Shown in pieces: positions 10,664 to 18,409 of a DNA stretch of 64,000 bases (position 1 is the first letter of the stretch; every line of letters starts with the position of its first letter). The notes below the pieces were generated by a model. The model made no database searches and was not told the DNA's origin. It was given only the letters and a program-made list of their open reading frames with translations. The stretch spans positions 4,216,001 to 4,280,000 of the forward strand of contig NZ_CP019038.1 in the NCBI RefSeq assembly GCF_001941825.1, written 5' to 3'. The stretch is from Massilia putida. GTDB taxonomy: Bacteria; Pseudomonadota; Gammaproteobacteria; Burkholderiales; Burkholderiaceae_D. Both the position numbers and the translations under genes were made by a program.

Positions 10664-11758
10664 ATGCGTGCGCGAATCCGCCTCTACACCGTGCCTTTGT
10701 TGTGCAGCGGCGTGCTGCTGCTGGCCTGCAGCAGTCCACCGCCGCGGCTTGAGGCCGGACCGTCTGCGTTTCCGGCGGCGGACGACAGCTATCTGCGTGG
10801 CCGCAACCTGTACCTCGCGCGCCGCTACGACGAAGCGATCGCCGCCTACGAGGCCGCGCTGCGCATCGACGGCACGCACGTCAATGCGCGCAACGGCCTG
10901 GCGATCGCCTACGCCGAGCGGCGCGATTTTACGCATGCGATTCCGATCTGGCGCGAGCTCACCCGCGACGCGACCATGGCGTCCGGCCCGGCGTCGAGCT
11001 TCCTGTTTGCCAATCTGGGATATGCTTACCTGCTCAGCGGCGATGTCGATGCGGCCCAGGTCGCGCTCGAAAAAGCTTGCCTGCTCGACCCGCTCAGCCA
11101 GCGCGCTTGGCAATACCTGGGCGAAACCCTGGTCAAGCTGGGTCAGGAAGAGCGTGGCCGGCAGATGCTGCGCCAGGCCGAGGCCTTGCGCGAACACGAT
11201 TTCCGCGCCGACTACGCGACGGCGAACGGCGGCACGCGGCTGCCGGCCATTGAGGAGGCGGTCAAGACCGATCAGCATCCCGACGCCGCTGAATGGGCCT
11301 CCGTCGAAGTGACCCGCAGGGACGACGGCATGCTCGAGTTGCGGCGCGTGCCGGCGAATGTGGCGGTGCTGCGCAGGGAACCCGTCGGCACGGCGGCCGT
11401 TCAGCCGCAGGAAGAGGAAGCGGTCGCCAGACTGGAGATCAGCAACGGCGACGGCCGCGAGGGCCTGGCGCGCCTTCTGTCGCGCCAGTTGCGCGATCCT
11501 GGGCTCAAGGTCGTGCGGCTGACTAACGAAAAGGGATTCGGCGTGCGTCAGACGCGCGTCGAGTACCAGGCCGCGTTCCGGACGGCGGCGGAACGTCTGG
11601 CCCGGCATGTCGGCAGCGGTGAGCCGGTCGAGGTCGGCATGGCTGGGCACGCCGACGTGCGCCTCGTCATCGGGCACGACCTGCCGCTGCAGCGCATCGC
11701 GGCACGTCCGCCGTCGGGGCCGCTCCTGGCGCAGGCGGGCCGTTCCGGCGCGCCCTGA
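10664..11758 (+). CDS. TPR lipoprotein (TadD-like) with LytR_C-like end
   Basis: 364 residues. The signal peptide ends in a lipobox LLLACSS (Cys near 22). Tetratricopeptide-type repeats span about 45-185: RNLYLARRYDEAIAAYEAAL, ANLGYAYLLSGDVDAAQVAL and QYLGETLVKLGQEERGRQML. The C-terminal part (about 245-345; VARLEISNGDGREGLARLL, FGVRQTRVEYQAAF) looks like the LytR C-terminal (LytR_C) domain. TadD proteins are TPR lipoproteins needed for pilus assembly, and this is the last gene of the operon. No tadE, tadF or tadG follows in this window. Confidence 0.82.
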   Translation: MRARIRLYTVPLLCSGVLLLACSSPPPRLEAGPSAFPAADDSYLRGRNLYLARRYDEAIAAYEAALRIDGTHVNARNGLAIAYAERRDFTHAIPIWRELTRDATMASGPASSFLFANLGYAYLLSGDVDAAQVALEKACLLDPLSQRAWQYLGETLVKLGQEERGRQMLRQAEALREHDFRADYATANGGTRLPAIEEAVKTDQHPDAAEWASVEVTRRDDGMLELRRVPANVAVLRREPVGTAAVQPQEEEAVARLEISNGDGREGLARLLSRQLRDPGLKVVRLTNEKGFGVRQTRVEYQAAFRTAAERLARHVGSGEPVEVGMAGHADVRLVIGHDLPLQRIAARPPSGPLLAQAGRSGAP

Positions 11759-11847
11759 GCCCCAGTGCCGTTTTCACAACAGTAACGGGCGACAGGTTGT
11801 CCCGAAATTCGGAATAATTAAGTTCTTGATCATTCGGGAGAACCGCC

Positions 11848-12171
11848 ATGAAGCTCACTCGTTTCCAGTCCGCTATTGCTCAGTCTGTTCTTGCGACGTC
11901 GCTGCTGGTCTCGCTCGCAGCCTGCGCCCCGACGCCGACCCGCGAAGGCACAGGCGAATACATCGACGACTCCTTGATTACCAGCAAGGTGAAAGCCGCC
12001 TTCGCCGCCGATCCGACGGTCAAGGCGACCCAGGTCAAGGTGGAAACTTTCAAGGGCACGGTGCAACTGAGCGGCTTCGTCGATTCGCGCGAATCCGCCG
12101 AAAAGGCGGTGGAAATCGCGCGTGGCGTGAAAGGCGTGAAGTCCGTCAAGAACGACACCGTCATCCGTTGA
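11848..12171 (+). CDS. BON-domain periplasmic lipoprotein
   Basis: 107 residues. A signal peptide ends with a lipobox-like SLAACAP (Cys near 27). One BON domain occupies the rest: YIDDSLITSKVKAAFAADP, VKVETFKGTVQLSGFVDS and VARGVKGVKSVKND equivalents are all visible. BON proteins such as OsmY bind the envelope and are often stress-induced. GGGAGAACC precedes the ATG. It has its own upstream gap of 89 bases, so it is probably not part of the Tad operon. It converges with the DUF2807 gene, only 3 bases apart. Confidence 0.9.
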   Translation: MKLTRFQSAIAQSVLATSLLVSLAACAPTPTREGTGEYIDDSLITSKVKAAFAADPTVKATQVKVETFKGTVQLSGFVDSRESAEKAVEIARGVKGVKSVKNDTVIR

Positions 12172-12174
12172 TGC

Positions 12175-12942
12175 TTATTGCCAGCTGACCTTGCCGAAGC
12201 CGTTCGTCGTCGCATTGCGCGTGGCCGGCTTGCCGTAGACGGTGGCCGAACCCATGCCGCTCAGATTGACGTTGGCTGCCGTTTTCGCGTACACGCTGGC
12301 GCCGCCGAGGCCGGTCATGTCCAGGTCGACCGTTTCGGCGCGCAATTGTTGAGCGTCCAGACCGCCGACGCCGCCCAGTTGCGCGCGCAGTAACTTCGTC
12401 TGGCCGGCCACGGTGATATGCCCGGCGCCGCCCAGGTGCAGTTCGATACGATCGGCTTGGCCCGGATTCAGCGTGAGACCGCCGACGCCGCCCAGGCGCG
12501 CGTCGACGTCACGATATTGTCCCGTGAAGCGCACGGCGCCCGCGCCGTCCAGCGCGATCTTCAGCTTGTCGCCGCTGAAGCCGGAGACGTCGCTCGAGCC
12601 GACGCCCTGCGACACGAATTCCTGCAGGTTCGGCACGGTCATATCGGCGCGTAACTCGTTCTTGCTATTGCCTTCGAAGCGGGTATTGTTTTCCATGTCG
12701 ATGACGAGCGTGTCGCCGCGCTGCGTCGTCGTCACCTTCGTCACATAGCGGCGGTCGCCGGACACCACGAGCGACGGCGTGGGGCCCTGGCGCAAGTTCA
12801 GGCGGATCACGCCGCCCAGGCGCACCTTCGACACGCCGGCATCCACATTGCGGTTTTCGCGGACGAGTTCGTCGGCCACGGCGGCATGCGCGCCGATTGC
12901 CAGGGTGGCGGCGAGAACGGCGCTCTTGATCAGGTTGTTCAT
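12175..12942 (-). CDS. DUF2807 (head GIN domain) secreted protein
   Basis: 255 residues with a cleavable signal peptide (MNNLIKSAVLAATLAIGAHA). The rest is a repetitive beta-solenoid-like sequence with Gly-rich turns: VVSGDRRYV, ELRADMTVPNLQEF, IALDGAGAVRFTG, LGGVGGLTLN and MTGLGGASVYAKT. These match the putative auto-transporter adhesin head GIN family (DUF2807). Export to the periplasm or surface is likely; function is unknown. GGAGA lies seven bases before the ATG. An inverted repeat sits just upstream at 12957-12980. Confidence 0.88.
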   Translation of the reverse strand: MNNLIKSAVLAATLAIGAHAAVADELVRENRNVDAGVSKVRLGGVIRLNLRQGPTPSLVVSGDRRYVTKVTTTQRGDTLVIDMENNTRFEGNSKNELRADMTVPNLQEFVSQGVGSSDVSGFSGDKLKIALDGAGAVRFTGQYRDVDARLGGVGGLTLNPGQADRIELHLGGAGHITVAGQTKLLRAQLGGVGGLDAQQLRAETVDLDMTGLGGASVYAKTAANVNLSGMGSATVYGKPATRNATTNGFGKVSWQ

Positions 12943-12956
12943 TGTTGGGGTCTCCG

Positions 12957-12980
12957 ATAGTGATCTGATGAAATCACTAT
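12957..12980. promoter_or_regulatory. Perfect inverted repeat, possible operator
   Basis: ATAGTGAT at 12957-12964 and ATCACTAT at 12973-12980 form a perfect 8-bp inverted repeat with an 8-base spacer. It lies 15 bases upstream of the DUF2807 start and 143 bases from rtcB. The spacing of one and a half turns suits a dimeric regulator; no regulator gene is adjacent, so identity is unknown. Confidence 0.45.
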
Positions 12981-13122
12981 AGGCAATCCCCCTGGACGGA
13001 ACCCGTCGATTGTGACGGATTGCAGCATTGGCGGTACAGACCGTGAAATCGCCGTGCCGTCCCGCGTGCCCTTGGATTCCGCACAGACGCCGCCATGTTC
13101 TGCCCGAGCGCACGAGGAGACG

Positions 13123-14361
13123 ATGATGAAAGACGAGCACTACGACGTCCTGGACGTGGAGGGCGGCCGTCCCGTCAAGATGTGGACGCGCGGCGTCCCG
13201 GTGGAAGAGGAAGCCAAGCGCCAGCTGGCCAACACGGCACGCATGCCGTTCATTTATAAGCACATGGCGGCCATGCCGGACGTCCACCTGGGCAAGGGTT
13301 CGACGATCGGCAGCGTGATCCCGACCTTGGGCGCGGTGATTCCGGCCGCGGTCGGCGTCGACATCGGCTGCGGCATGATGGCCGCCAAGACGACCCTGAG
13401 CGCGAACGACCTGCCCGACAACCTGGGCCCGCTGCGCAGCGCCATCGAGCGCGCCGTGCCGCACGGCATGTCGCCGAAGACGCGTGGTTTTAAAGGACGC
13501 GACCAGGGATCGTGGGACAGACCGCCACAAGCCGTCGACCAAGCCTGGACGGCGCTGAAGGATGAATTCGACGTCATCTGCGAAAAGACGCCGAAGCTGA
13601 AGCACACGAACAATTACAAGCACCTGGGTACGCTGGGCAGCGGCAACCACTTCATCGAGATCTGCCTGGACGAGCAAGGCTTCGTATGGTTCATGCTGCA
13701 CTCGGGCTCGCGCGGGGTCGGCAATGCGATCGGCTCGCACTTCATCGAACTGGCCAAGCAGGACATGCGCACGCATCTCGCCAATCTGCCGGATCAGGAC
13801 CTGGCATATCTCAAGGAGGGCACGCGACACTACGACGATTACGTGGAAGCCGTCGGTTGGGCCCAGAAGTTCGCACGGATGAACCGCGAAGTGATGATGC
13901 AGAACCTGATCGCGGCCGTGCGCACGGTCATCAAAAAACCGTTCGAGACGCACGTCGAAGCGGTGAACTGCCACCACAACTACGTGCAGAAGGAACACCA
14001 CTTCGGCAAGGACGTGCTGGTCACGCGCAAGGGCGCCGTGTCGGCGCGCGAGGGCGAGCTGGGTATCATTCCCGGCTCGATGGGCGCCAAAAGCTACATC
14101 GTGCGTGGTAAAGGCAATCCGGAGAGTTTCCACAGCTGCAGCCACGGCGCCGGTCGCACGATGAGCCGCACGGAAGCCAAGCGCCGCTACTCCGTCGAGG
14201 ACCAGGTACGCGCGACCGAGGGCGTCGAATGCCGCAAGGATGCCGCTGTCATCGACGAGATCCCGATGGCCTACAAGGACATCGATGCGGTGATGCAGGC
14301 GCAGAGCGACCTTGTCGAAGTCGTGCATACGTTGAAGCAGATCGTCTGCGTCAAAGGATGA
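13123..14361 (+). CDS. rtcB: RNA-splicing ligase RtcB
   Basis: 412 residues, the usual bacterial RtcB length. The family core is nearly unchanged: VKMWTRGVPVEEEA, MPDVHLGKGSTIGSVIP, GVDIGCGMMA (metal-binding Asp and Cys), GSGNHFIE, NCHHNYV and CSHGAGRTMSR, whose His is the residue guanylylated during catalysis. It joins RNA 3'-phosphate or 2',3'-cyclic phosphate ends to 5'-OH ends using GTP and Mn2+. CGAGGAGACG precedes tandem ATGs at 13123 and 13126. The stop overlaps the rtcA start. No RtcR regulator or sigma-54 promoter is apparent nearby. Confidence 0.97.
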   Translation: MMKDEHYDVLDVEGGRPVKMWTRGVPVEEEAKRQLANTARMPFIYKHMAAMPDVHLGKGSTIGSVIPTLGAVIPAAVGVDIGCGMMAAKTTLSANDLPDNLGPLRSAIERAVPHGMSPKTRGFKGRDQGSWDRPPQAVDQAWTALKDEFDVICEKTPKLKHTNNYKHLGTLGSGNHFIEICLDEQGFVWFMLHSGSRGVGNAIGSHFIELAKQDMRTHLANLPDQDLAYLKEGTRHYDDYVEAVGWAQKFARMNREVMMQNLIAAVRTVIKKPFETHVEAVNCHHNYVQKEHHFGKDVLVTRKGAVSAREGELGIIPGSMGAKSYIVRGKGNPESFHSCSHGAGRTMSRTEAKRRYSVEDQVRATEGVECRKDAAVIDEIPMAYKDIDAVMQAQSDLVEVVHTLKQIVCVKG

Positions 14362-15392
14362 ACGGACAAGGCATGATCGAACTGGACGGCGCCGCCGGCG
14401 AAGGCGGCGGCCAGATCCTGCGCAGCGCGCTGACCCTGGCGATGATCACGGGGCAGCCGTTCCGCATCCGGAACATCCGCGCCAACCGCACGAAGCCAGG
14501 CCTGATGCGCCAGCACCTCGTGGCCGTGGAGGCCGCGCTGCAGGTCTGCGGCGGCGAGGCCGCGGGCGCCGCGCTCGGCAGCCAGGACCTGACGTTCGTG
14601 CCGGGCCCGGTCAAGGGCGGCGACTATGCGTTCGCCATCGGTACGGCCGGCAGTTGCACGCTGGTACTGCAGGCCGTGCTGCCGGTCCTGCTGAAGGCGG
14701 ACAAGCCGTCGACCCTGCGGCTCGCCGGCGGCACGCACAACCCGATGGCCCCTCCGGTGCAATTTCTGCAGCGCGCGTGGTGCCCGCGCCTGGCCGAGAT
14801 GGGCGCGCACATCGACATCCGTCTGGAACGCTTCGGCTTTTATCCGGCCGGCGGTGGCGTCGTCGAAGCCCGCGTCGAGCCGTGCACTGAACTGCGGCCG
14901 CGCACGTGGATGGGGCGCGGTGAACGTCGCGCCGCCTACGCCGAGGCGTTCGTGGCCGGCGTGCCGGAACGGGTCGCGTTGCGCGAACTGGAGTGCGTCG
15001 GCCAGGCCTTGCACTGGCACGAAGACCAGTTGCTCGTGCGTAGCCTGCCGGCCAACCAGGGCCCGGGCAATGCGCTGATGCTGACCCTCGAGTACGACCA
15101 CGCGACCGAGGTGTTCACGGCCTTTGGCGAAAAATCCTTCTCGTCCGAACGTGTGGCGCATCAGGCGGTGCAGCGTACGCGCCAATACCTCGAATCGCGG
15201 GCCGCATTCGCCGAATACCTGGCCGACCAGATGATGCTCCCGCTCGCGCTGGCGGGCGGCGGCGGTTTTACGCTCGATGAGGTGTCGATGCATGCGCGTA
15301 CCAATGCGCAAGTGATCGAGACATTCCTGCCCGTGTGCTTCGCCTTCGACAGGCAGGACGGCATCGACAGTTGCACGGTGGCGGGACGCTGA
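14358..15392 (+). CDS. rtcA: RNA 3'-terminal phosphate cyclase RtcA
   Basis: 344 residues matching RtcA: GEGGGQILRSALTLAMITG near the N-terminus, IRANRTKPGLMRQHL, GGTHNPMAPPVQFL and FGEKSFSSERVA. The histidine that receives AMP in this family lies in the late motif VSMHARTN near residue 313. It converts RNA 3'-phosphates to 2',3'-cyclic phosphates with ATP, the substrate form used by RtcB. The ATGA overlap with rtcB indicates one operon and translational coupling. The frame extends upstream inside rtcB but only the start at 14358 is sensible. Confidence 0.96.
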   Translation: MNGQGMIELDGAAGEGGGQILRSALTLAMITGQPFRIRNIRANRTKPGLMRQHLVAVEAALQVCGGEAAGAALGSQDLTFVPGPVKGGDYAFAIGTAGSCTLVLQAVLPVLLKADKPSTLRLAGGTHNPMAPPVQFLQRAWCPRLAEMGAHIDIRLERFGFYPAGGGVVEARVEPCTELRPRTWMGRGERRAAYAEAFVAGVPERVALRELECVGQALHWHEDQLLVRSLPANQGPGNALMLTLEYDHATEVFTAFGEKSFSSERVAHQAVQRTRQYLESRAAFAEYLADQMMLPLALAGGGGFTLDEVSMHARTNAQVIETFLPVCFAFDRQDGIDSCTVAGR

Positions 15393-15477
15393 CGCGTTAT
15401 CAAACGATGGCGGGCAGGTGATGCCGGCACCCCTGCAACAGCATTGCATTCGAACGTGACTGGATGGCGAATGCAGT

Positions 15478-15924
15478 TTATTTGTATTCGGAGCCTTGGT
15501 AATCGACAAATCCGAGAGGAGCATGGGTGAAGTGGAGCACGGGGAGTATCGGACCATCGCTGCCATTGTTTCCCGTGGTTGGGTAGGCGCGGCTGGCATC
15601 GATGTACTCGCCTTGTACTTCGATTGGCGTACCAGCGTGAAACGGGATCGGGCCATGGTTGGCATCATTGTCGCCGAACCGGCAGGCCAGAAATAAGGTT
15701 TGACCGCTCAGATCCGGTTGATAGGTAGGATTATCGAACGGACCGACGTTTCCTACCAGAGGCAACATGCTTTTCACATAAATCCGCAGATGCTGATGTT
15801 GACCGTCGCCATCATCGGCCCCGGGAGCCAGGACCTCTTGCACAGTACCGGCCAAGTGAACGACGGGGCCGTGTGACGAGTGTTTGTCGGTGTAATGAGG
15901 ATAGTGCCGTGCGAAATTGGACAT
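15478..15924 (-). CDS. Small DUF3465-like protein
   Basis: 148 residues without an obvious signal peptide. Visible blocks are HLAGTVQEVLAPGADDGDGQHQHLRIYV, IPFHAGTPIEVQGEYIDAS and a C-terminal VLHFTHAPLGFVDYQGSEYK. These resemble DUF3465, a small beta-rich family with a conserved His-Gln-His segment and a late TH-A/H motif; I rate that assignment moderate. An AGGGG lies eight bases before the ATG. The gene points back toward rtcA and is separated from it by 85 bases. Function unknown. Confidence 0.6.
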   Translation of the reverse strand: MSNFARHYPHYTDKHSSHGPVVHLAGTVQEVLAPGADDGDGQHQHLRIYVKSMLPLVGNVGPFDNPTYQPDLSGQTLFLACRFGDNDANHGPIPFHAGTPIEVQGEYIDASRAYPTTGNNGSDGPILPVLHFTHAPLGFVDYQGSEYK

Positions 15925-16157
15925 TTGTGACCCCTGAGTTGGAGAAGAGAGCAGCTGTCAAATTCTAATCATGAGAACTGGCACATTAATAACATTGCAA
16001 AAATTTAACAAATCTGAAAGTCACGCTTTCATCGGCGGCGATGTGTTGGAAAATAAATGCCTATTTCTAGCAGCTTTGATGGTTAACTTGTGTGGATGTT
16101 GACCTTGCCACTCCGAATGGACATTTCTGACCTATGATTTGAGCATAGGAGAAATGA

Positions 16158-16536
16158 ATGAGTACATAGCGTTACACGCCAGAATTCAAGGAAGAAGCTG
16201 TCGGGCAAGTAGTCGAGCGCGGCTACCCAGTCCCGGAATTTGCGGCCCGTTTGGGGGGGTCGACTCACGGCTTGTGCAAGTGGGTCAAGGCTGTGATGCC
16301 GACGAAGGACGAGAAACAAAGCGCAGAGCTGGTCGAAGGTCAATAAGATCAAGGCCGTACACGGCTACAAGGCCCCAGAAGGATTGCTGGGCGGCCTTCG
16401 ATCATTGCGCCGAGCCGGCTCAATCGAGAATTCACCGTCGATGCGCCTGACCAGGCTTGGGTCGCCGATATCACCTACCTTCGAACGTGGCAGGGCTGGC
16501 TTTATCTGGCAGCCTGGGCCATGTCAGCCCAGAGGC
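16158..16536 (+). pseudogene. Degraded IS3-family transposase remnant
   Basis: An ATG at 16158 opens MST, then a TAG at codon 4, then RYTPEFKEEAVGQVVERGYPV and a HTH continuing to KWVKAVMPTKDEKQ, the orfA N-terminus of an IS3-family element. This frame ends at 16346. A piece of orfB follows after deletions, first [11 protein letters not shown] and then, in another frame from 16401, [18 protein letters not shown] and [17 protein letters not shown] containing the first catalytic Asp. It breaks off at about 16536 with WAMSAQ joined by an internal deletion. It has a premature stop, frameshifts and deletions, so it is inactive. It lies outside the larger element. Confidence 0.85.
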
Positions 16537-16567
16537 CTTTGAGCGCGCCTCGATGTGAGGCCGGGAT

Positions 16568-16810
16568 TTGTCTACTGAACTAGGGGAAGTCCAGCCGTTC
16601 CCACTACAAGACGGGTATATCGGTAGCAAAGATGAAGACCCATGGAGAGTTGAGCTTCAGCTGTCAAATCTAGATAAGAATCATCGAAGGGCAACCGCCA
16701 AATTGCATCGCTATTATCGACAGTTGGGATTTATGACAATGAAGGGTACGCCTTTTATGTTTCGGATGGGAGACTATGCGTTGCCTTCACCTGATGATCT
16801 GATCAAGTAA
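16568..16810 (+). pseudogene. 3' fragment of an unknown (possibly GNAT-like) gene
   Basis: An 80-codon open frame starting at TTG with no ribosome site, just after an in-frame stop at 16556-16558 and next to the IS3 remnant. The C-terminal half reads RYYRQLGFMTMKGTPFMFRMG, which resembles the end of an acetyltransferase (GNAT) fold; this is a weak match. Lack of a proper start and the position suggest the 5' part was lost when the insertion sequence arrived. Base composition is lower in GC than neighbours. Confidence 0.4.
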
Positions 16811-16851
16811 CTCGATCTTATCAGCGGGTGATAAGCATGGCATCGAAAAGC

Positions 16852-16881
16852 AAAAAGCCCAACCATGAGGCTGGGCTTTTT
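16852..16881 (-). terminator. Rho-independent terminator of the split tRNA-Thr
   Basis: On the minus strand AAAAAGCCCAGCC pairs with GGTTGGGCTTTTT (one G-T position), loop TCAT, ending in five T. It begins 11 bases after the CCA of the tRNA-Thr 3' half, so it is probably the native terminator of the original tRNA-Thr gene. Being symmetric it can also stop plus-strand transcription from the fragment at 16568. Confidence 0.88.
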
Positions 16882-16892
16882 ACTTGAAGCTA

Positions 16893-16934
16893 TGGTGCCG
16901 GCTGCAGGACTCGAACCCGCCACCTGATGATTAC
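16893..16934 (-). pseudogene. 3' half of a split tRNA-Thr(UGU) gene (nt 35-76)
   Basis: On the minus strand, 16934 to 16893 reads as tRNA nucleotides 35-76: GTAA (end of anticodon and loop), 3' anticodon stem TCATC, variable AGGTG, T stem-loop GCGGG-TTCGAGT-CCTGC (stem fully paired), acceptor strand AGCCGGC, then ACCA. The acceptor strand is perfectly complementary to GCCGGCT of the 5' half at 25950-25956, which shows that both halves came from one gene. Rejoined, they give a 76-nt tRNA with anticodon TGT. The anticodon stem then has one T-T mismatch (28-42). The half stops exactly at the element junction. Confidence 0.9.
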
Positions 16935-16940
16935 GAAACA

Positions 16941-16968
16941 GAATGGGCACCTGGCCGCTGTTGCGTTA
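16941..16968 (+). repeat. Element terminal inverted repeat, tRNA 3'-half side
   Basis: Starts GAATGGGCACC and continues through CTGTTGCGTT. About 22 of 28 positions match, in inverted orientation, the other end at 25893-25922, with one 2-base gap. Six bases (GAAACA, 16935-16940) separate it from the tRNA 3' half and have no equivalent at the other end; they may be the crossover or coupling bases left by recombination. The repeat likely binds the element's tyrosine recombinases. Confidence 0.7.
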
Positions 16969-17143
16969 GACATGCCCTTCAGCTTGAGCAGGGTGTTGCT
17001 TTTAAGTGGCCAATGTGTTGCTTTACATTCTTATACGTTAACACAAATGCGTTGGTTTTACGCCACTCTCTGCAAGCCGTTTTTCGGTTTTTAGTTATCC
17101 ACAGGCTGTCGCGCTCAACACGTTTTGAGCGACTGCAAGAACA

Positions 17144-17804
17144 TTACGGATCCATAATTAAGAAAAGTCCGCTTGCCGCAGCCAGCCCAACGCCAACACC
17201 GCCTGAAATCACAGTCGTACCGATGGAGGAGCCGCCTGCCGCAAGATATTTGCAGGATGCGCGGAAAATGGAATACGCAGTGAGAGGAGCATCGATAGGA
17301 TATTTGTTTGGAACATTTACAGCTAAGTGCAGGCTTCGTTCCATTCTTTTTCTTTCCGATTATCAGATAGGGAGCGCCGGCCCGCAGAAACTTGTCAAAA
17401 GTTCTTTTTACTCTGGCCGCGATGTAAGAGTATTCATTCATGAAAACCCATTCCTCCGCAAGTACCTGATAGACGATATCATCGTCTACTTCGTTTCTTA
17501 AGTCGTCAAGAAACTCGGAATGTTTGTCAAAGCGGCTTTTAAACTCTGGCGCCTCCGTTACATCAAGCAATCCGCCCAGATCAATGTTGCGTTGGAAAAA
17601 ACTGAAATCGATATTCGCTTGCCCGGGCAGTTTAAAAAAACGCCCTAGTGTTTCCCGCTCCGTTTTAGTTAGGCTATCCATCCTAAAAAAAATCGAGGGC
17701 AAATAAATTTTGACGATGTCTGCATGTTCTTCAGCAAGTGTTACGAATCTTTCTAGTCTCTGCATATTTGGGATTGCAGAAGGGTCCAGGATTGCATCGA
17801 TCAT
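17144..17804 (-). pseudogene. Unknown cargo gene, interrupted by a frameshift
   Basis: An ATG at 17804 with AAGGAAG seven bases upstream starts MIDAILDPSAIPNMQRLERF and continues about 150 codons through KIYLPSIFFRMDSLTK and LAEEWVFMNEYSYIAARVKR. In an A-rich run near 17345-17358 the good frame shifts by +1. It resumes as MERSLHLAVNVPNKYP and ends GGVGVGLAAASGLFLIMDP, a Gly-rich hydrophobic tail that could enter a membrane. Together about 220 residues. I do not recognise the family. Either the gene is broken by an indel or the run hides an error. An in-frame GTG at 17852 is an alternative start. It is the last cargo gene before the element end. Confidence 0.55.
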
Positions 17805-18021
17805 TACACTTCCTTTGACTAAATATGGGTCGTTAGAAAATTCTGCGTTCACCGAAACTCTTCAAAAACTTTAGATGACCGAGATTTTCTTGCTCACTGG
17901 GTTAAGCGTGGAATTTCCTGCTTTATTGGTAGAAACCGCGTCCAAAAGCGACGCTAAAGTGGCTTACCATGGTGGTTATTGCTCTCTTATACTCAAGCAC
18001 AAGACCACGCGAGTTGCTATT

Positions 18022-18270
18022 CTAGCATCTCCTTTGCTCTGTAGCGACGCATCTAATCACATACCGTGGAGAGAATTCGCTGTCGAGCTGCCGCAGGTTT
18101 TGGCACGCGAAGGCGTGAAAGATCTTACTCCAGACCTGATCGGCTTTTGCGCCGACGATGTAGCCGTCCAGCGTAGCCACCGCGTGACGTGCGTTGTATG
18201 TCCGGCTCATGCACAGCACGTCGTCGATATCCAGAAAAACTAGTGTGTCACTCACTAGAAAGCTCTCCAT
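18022..18270 (-). CDS. Short HAD-like (Swiss Army Knife RNA-repair type) fragment
   Basis: 82 residues from an ATG at 18268-18270. After MESFLVSDT comes LVFLDIDDVLCMSRTYN, the HAD motif I with two nucleophile-type aspartates. Later FHAFACQNLRQLDSEFSPRYVI resembles the LF..A...L....F.P.YVI block of the HAD domain described in Swiss Army Knife RNA-repair proteins. Such proteins normally run on for another 70 or so residues with Ser-rich motif II and a late Asp motif; here the frame ends in RCVATEQRRC. It is therefore probably C-terminally truncated. Cargo of the mobile element; activity uncertain. Confidence 0.55.
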   Translation of the reverse strand: MESFLVSDTLVFLDIDDVLCMSRTYNARHAVATLDGYIVGAKADQVWSKIFHAFACQNLRQLDSEFSPRYVIRCVATEQRRC

Positions 18271-18409
18271 GTATTCCAATCTCTTACCCAACGGCTTATG
18301 TTCTATGAGAGTTCTAACATTTACCTAGAAAGGCTCGTAAATGTGGTCAGTCGTGTACTTTTGCCAGAAATGACGCGCTTCTAACGAGCATTCGACTGCC
18401 ATAACCTCA

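Noticed and set aside
12943..13122. Sigma-54 promoter for rtcBA
   Set aside because: A TGGCGG-like string is present but the TTGC part at the right spacing is missing, and no RtcR gene is nearby.
12175..14328. 717-codon minus-strand open frame across the rtcB region
   Set aside because: Only its last 255 codons (the DUF2807 protein) are real. The rest is the antisense of rtcB, which is unmistakable on the plus strand.
15919..16153. Repeat of TGGACATTT-TGACC at 15920-15934 and 16118-16132
   Set aside because: The shared stretch is about 15 bases and could be an old insertion-sequence end or chance; too short to name as a feature.
16884..17501. 205-codon plus-strand frame starting inside the tRNA 3' half region
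   Set aside because: It covers tRNA sequence and the antisense of the cargo gene at 17144-17804; no ribosome site or domain.
17875..18243. 122-codon plus-strand frame
   Set aside because: It lies opposite the HAD-like frame, which has a recognisable motif; no domain of its own.
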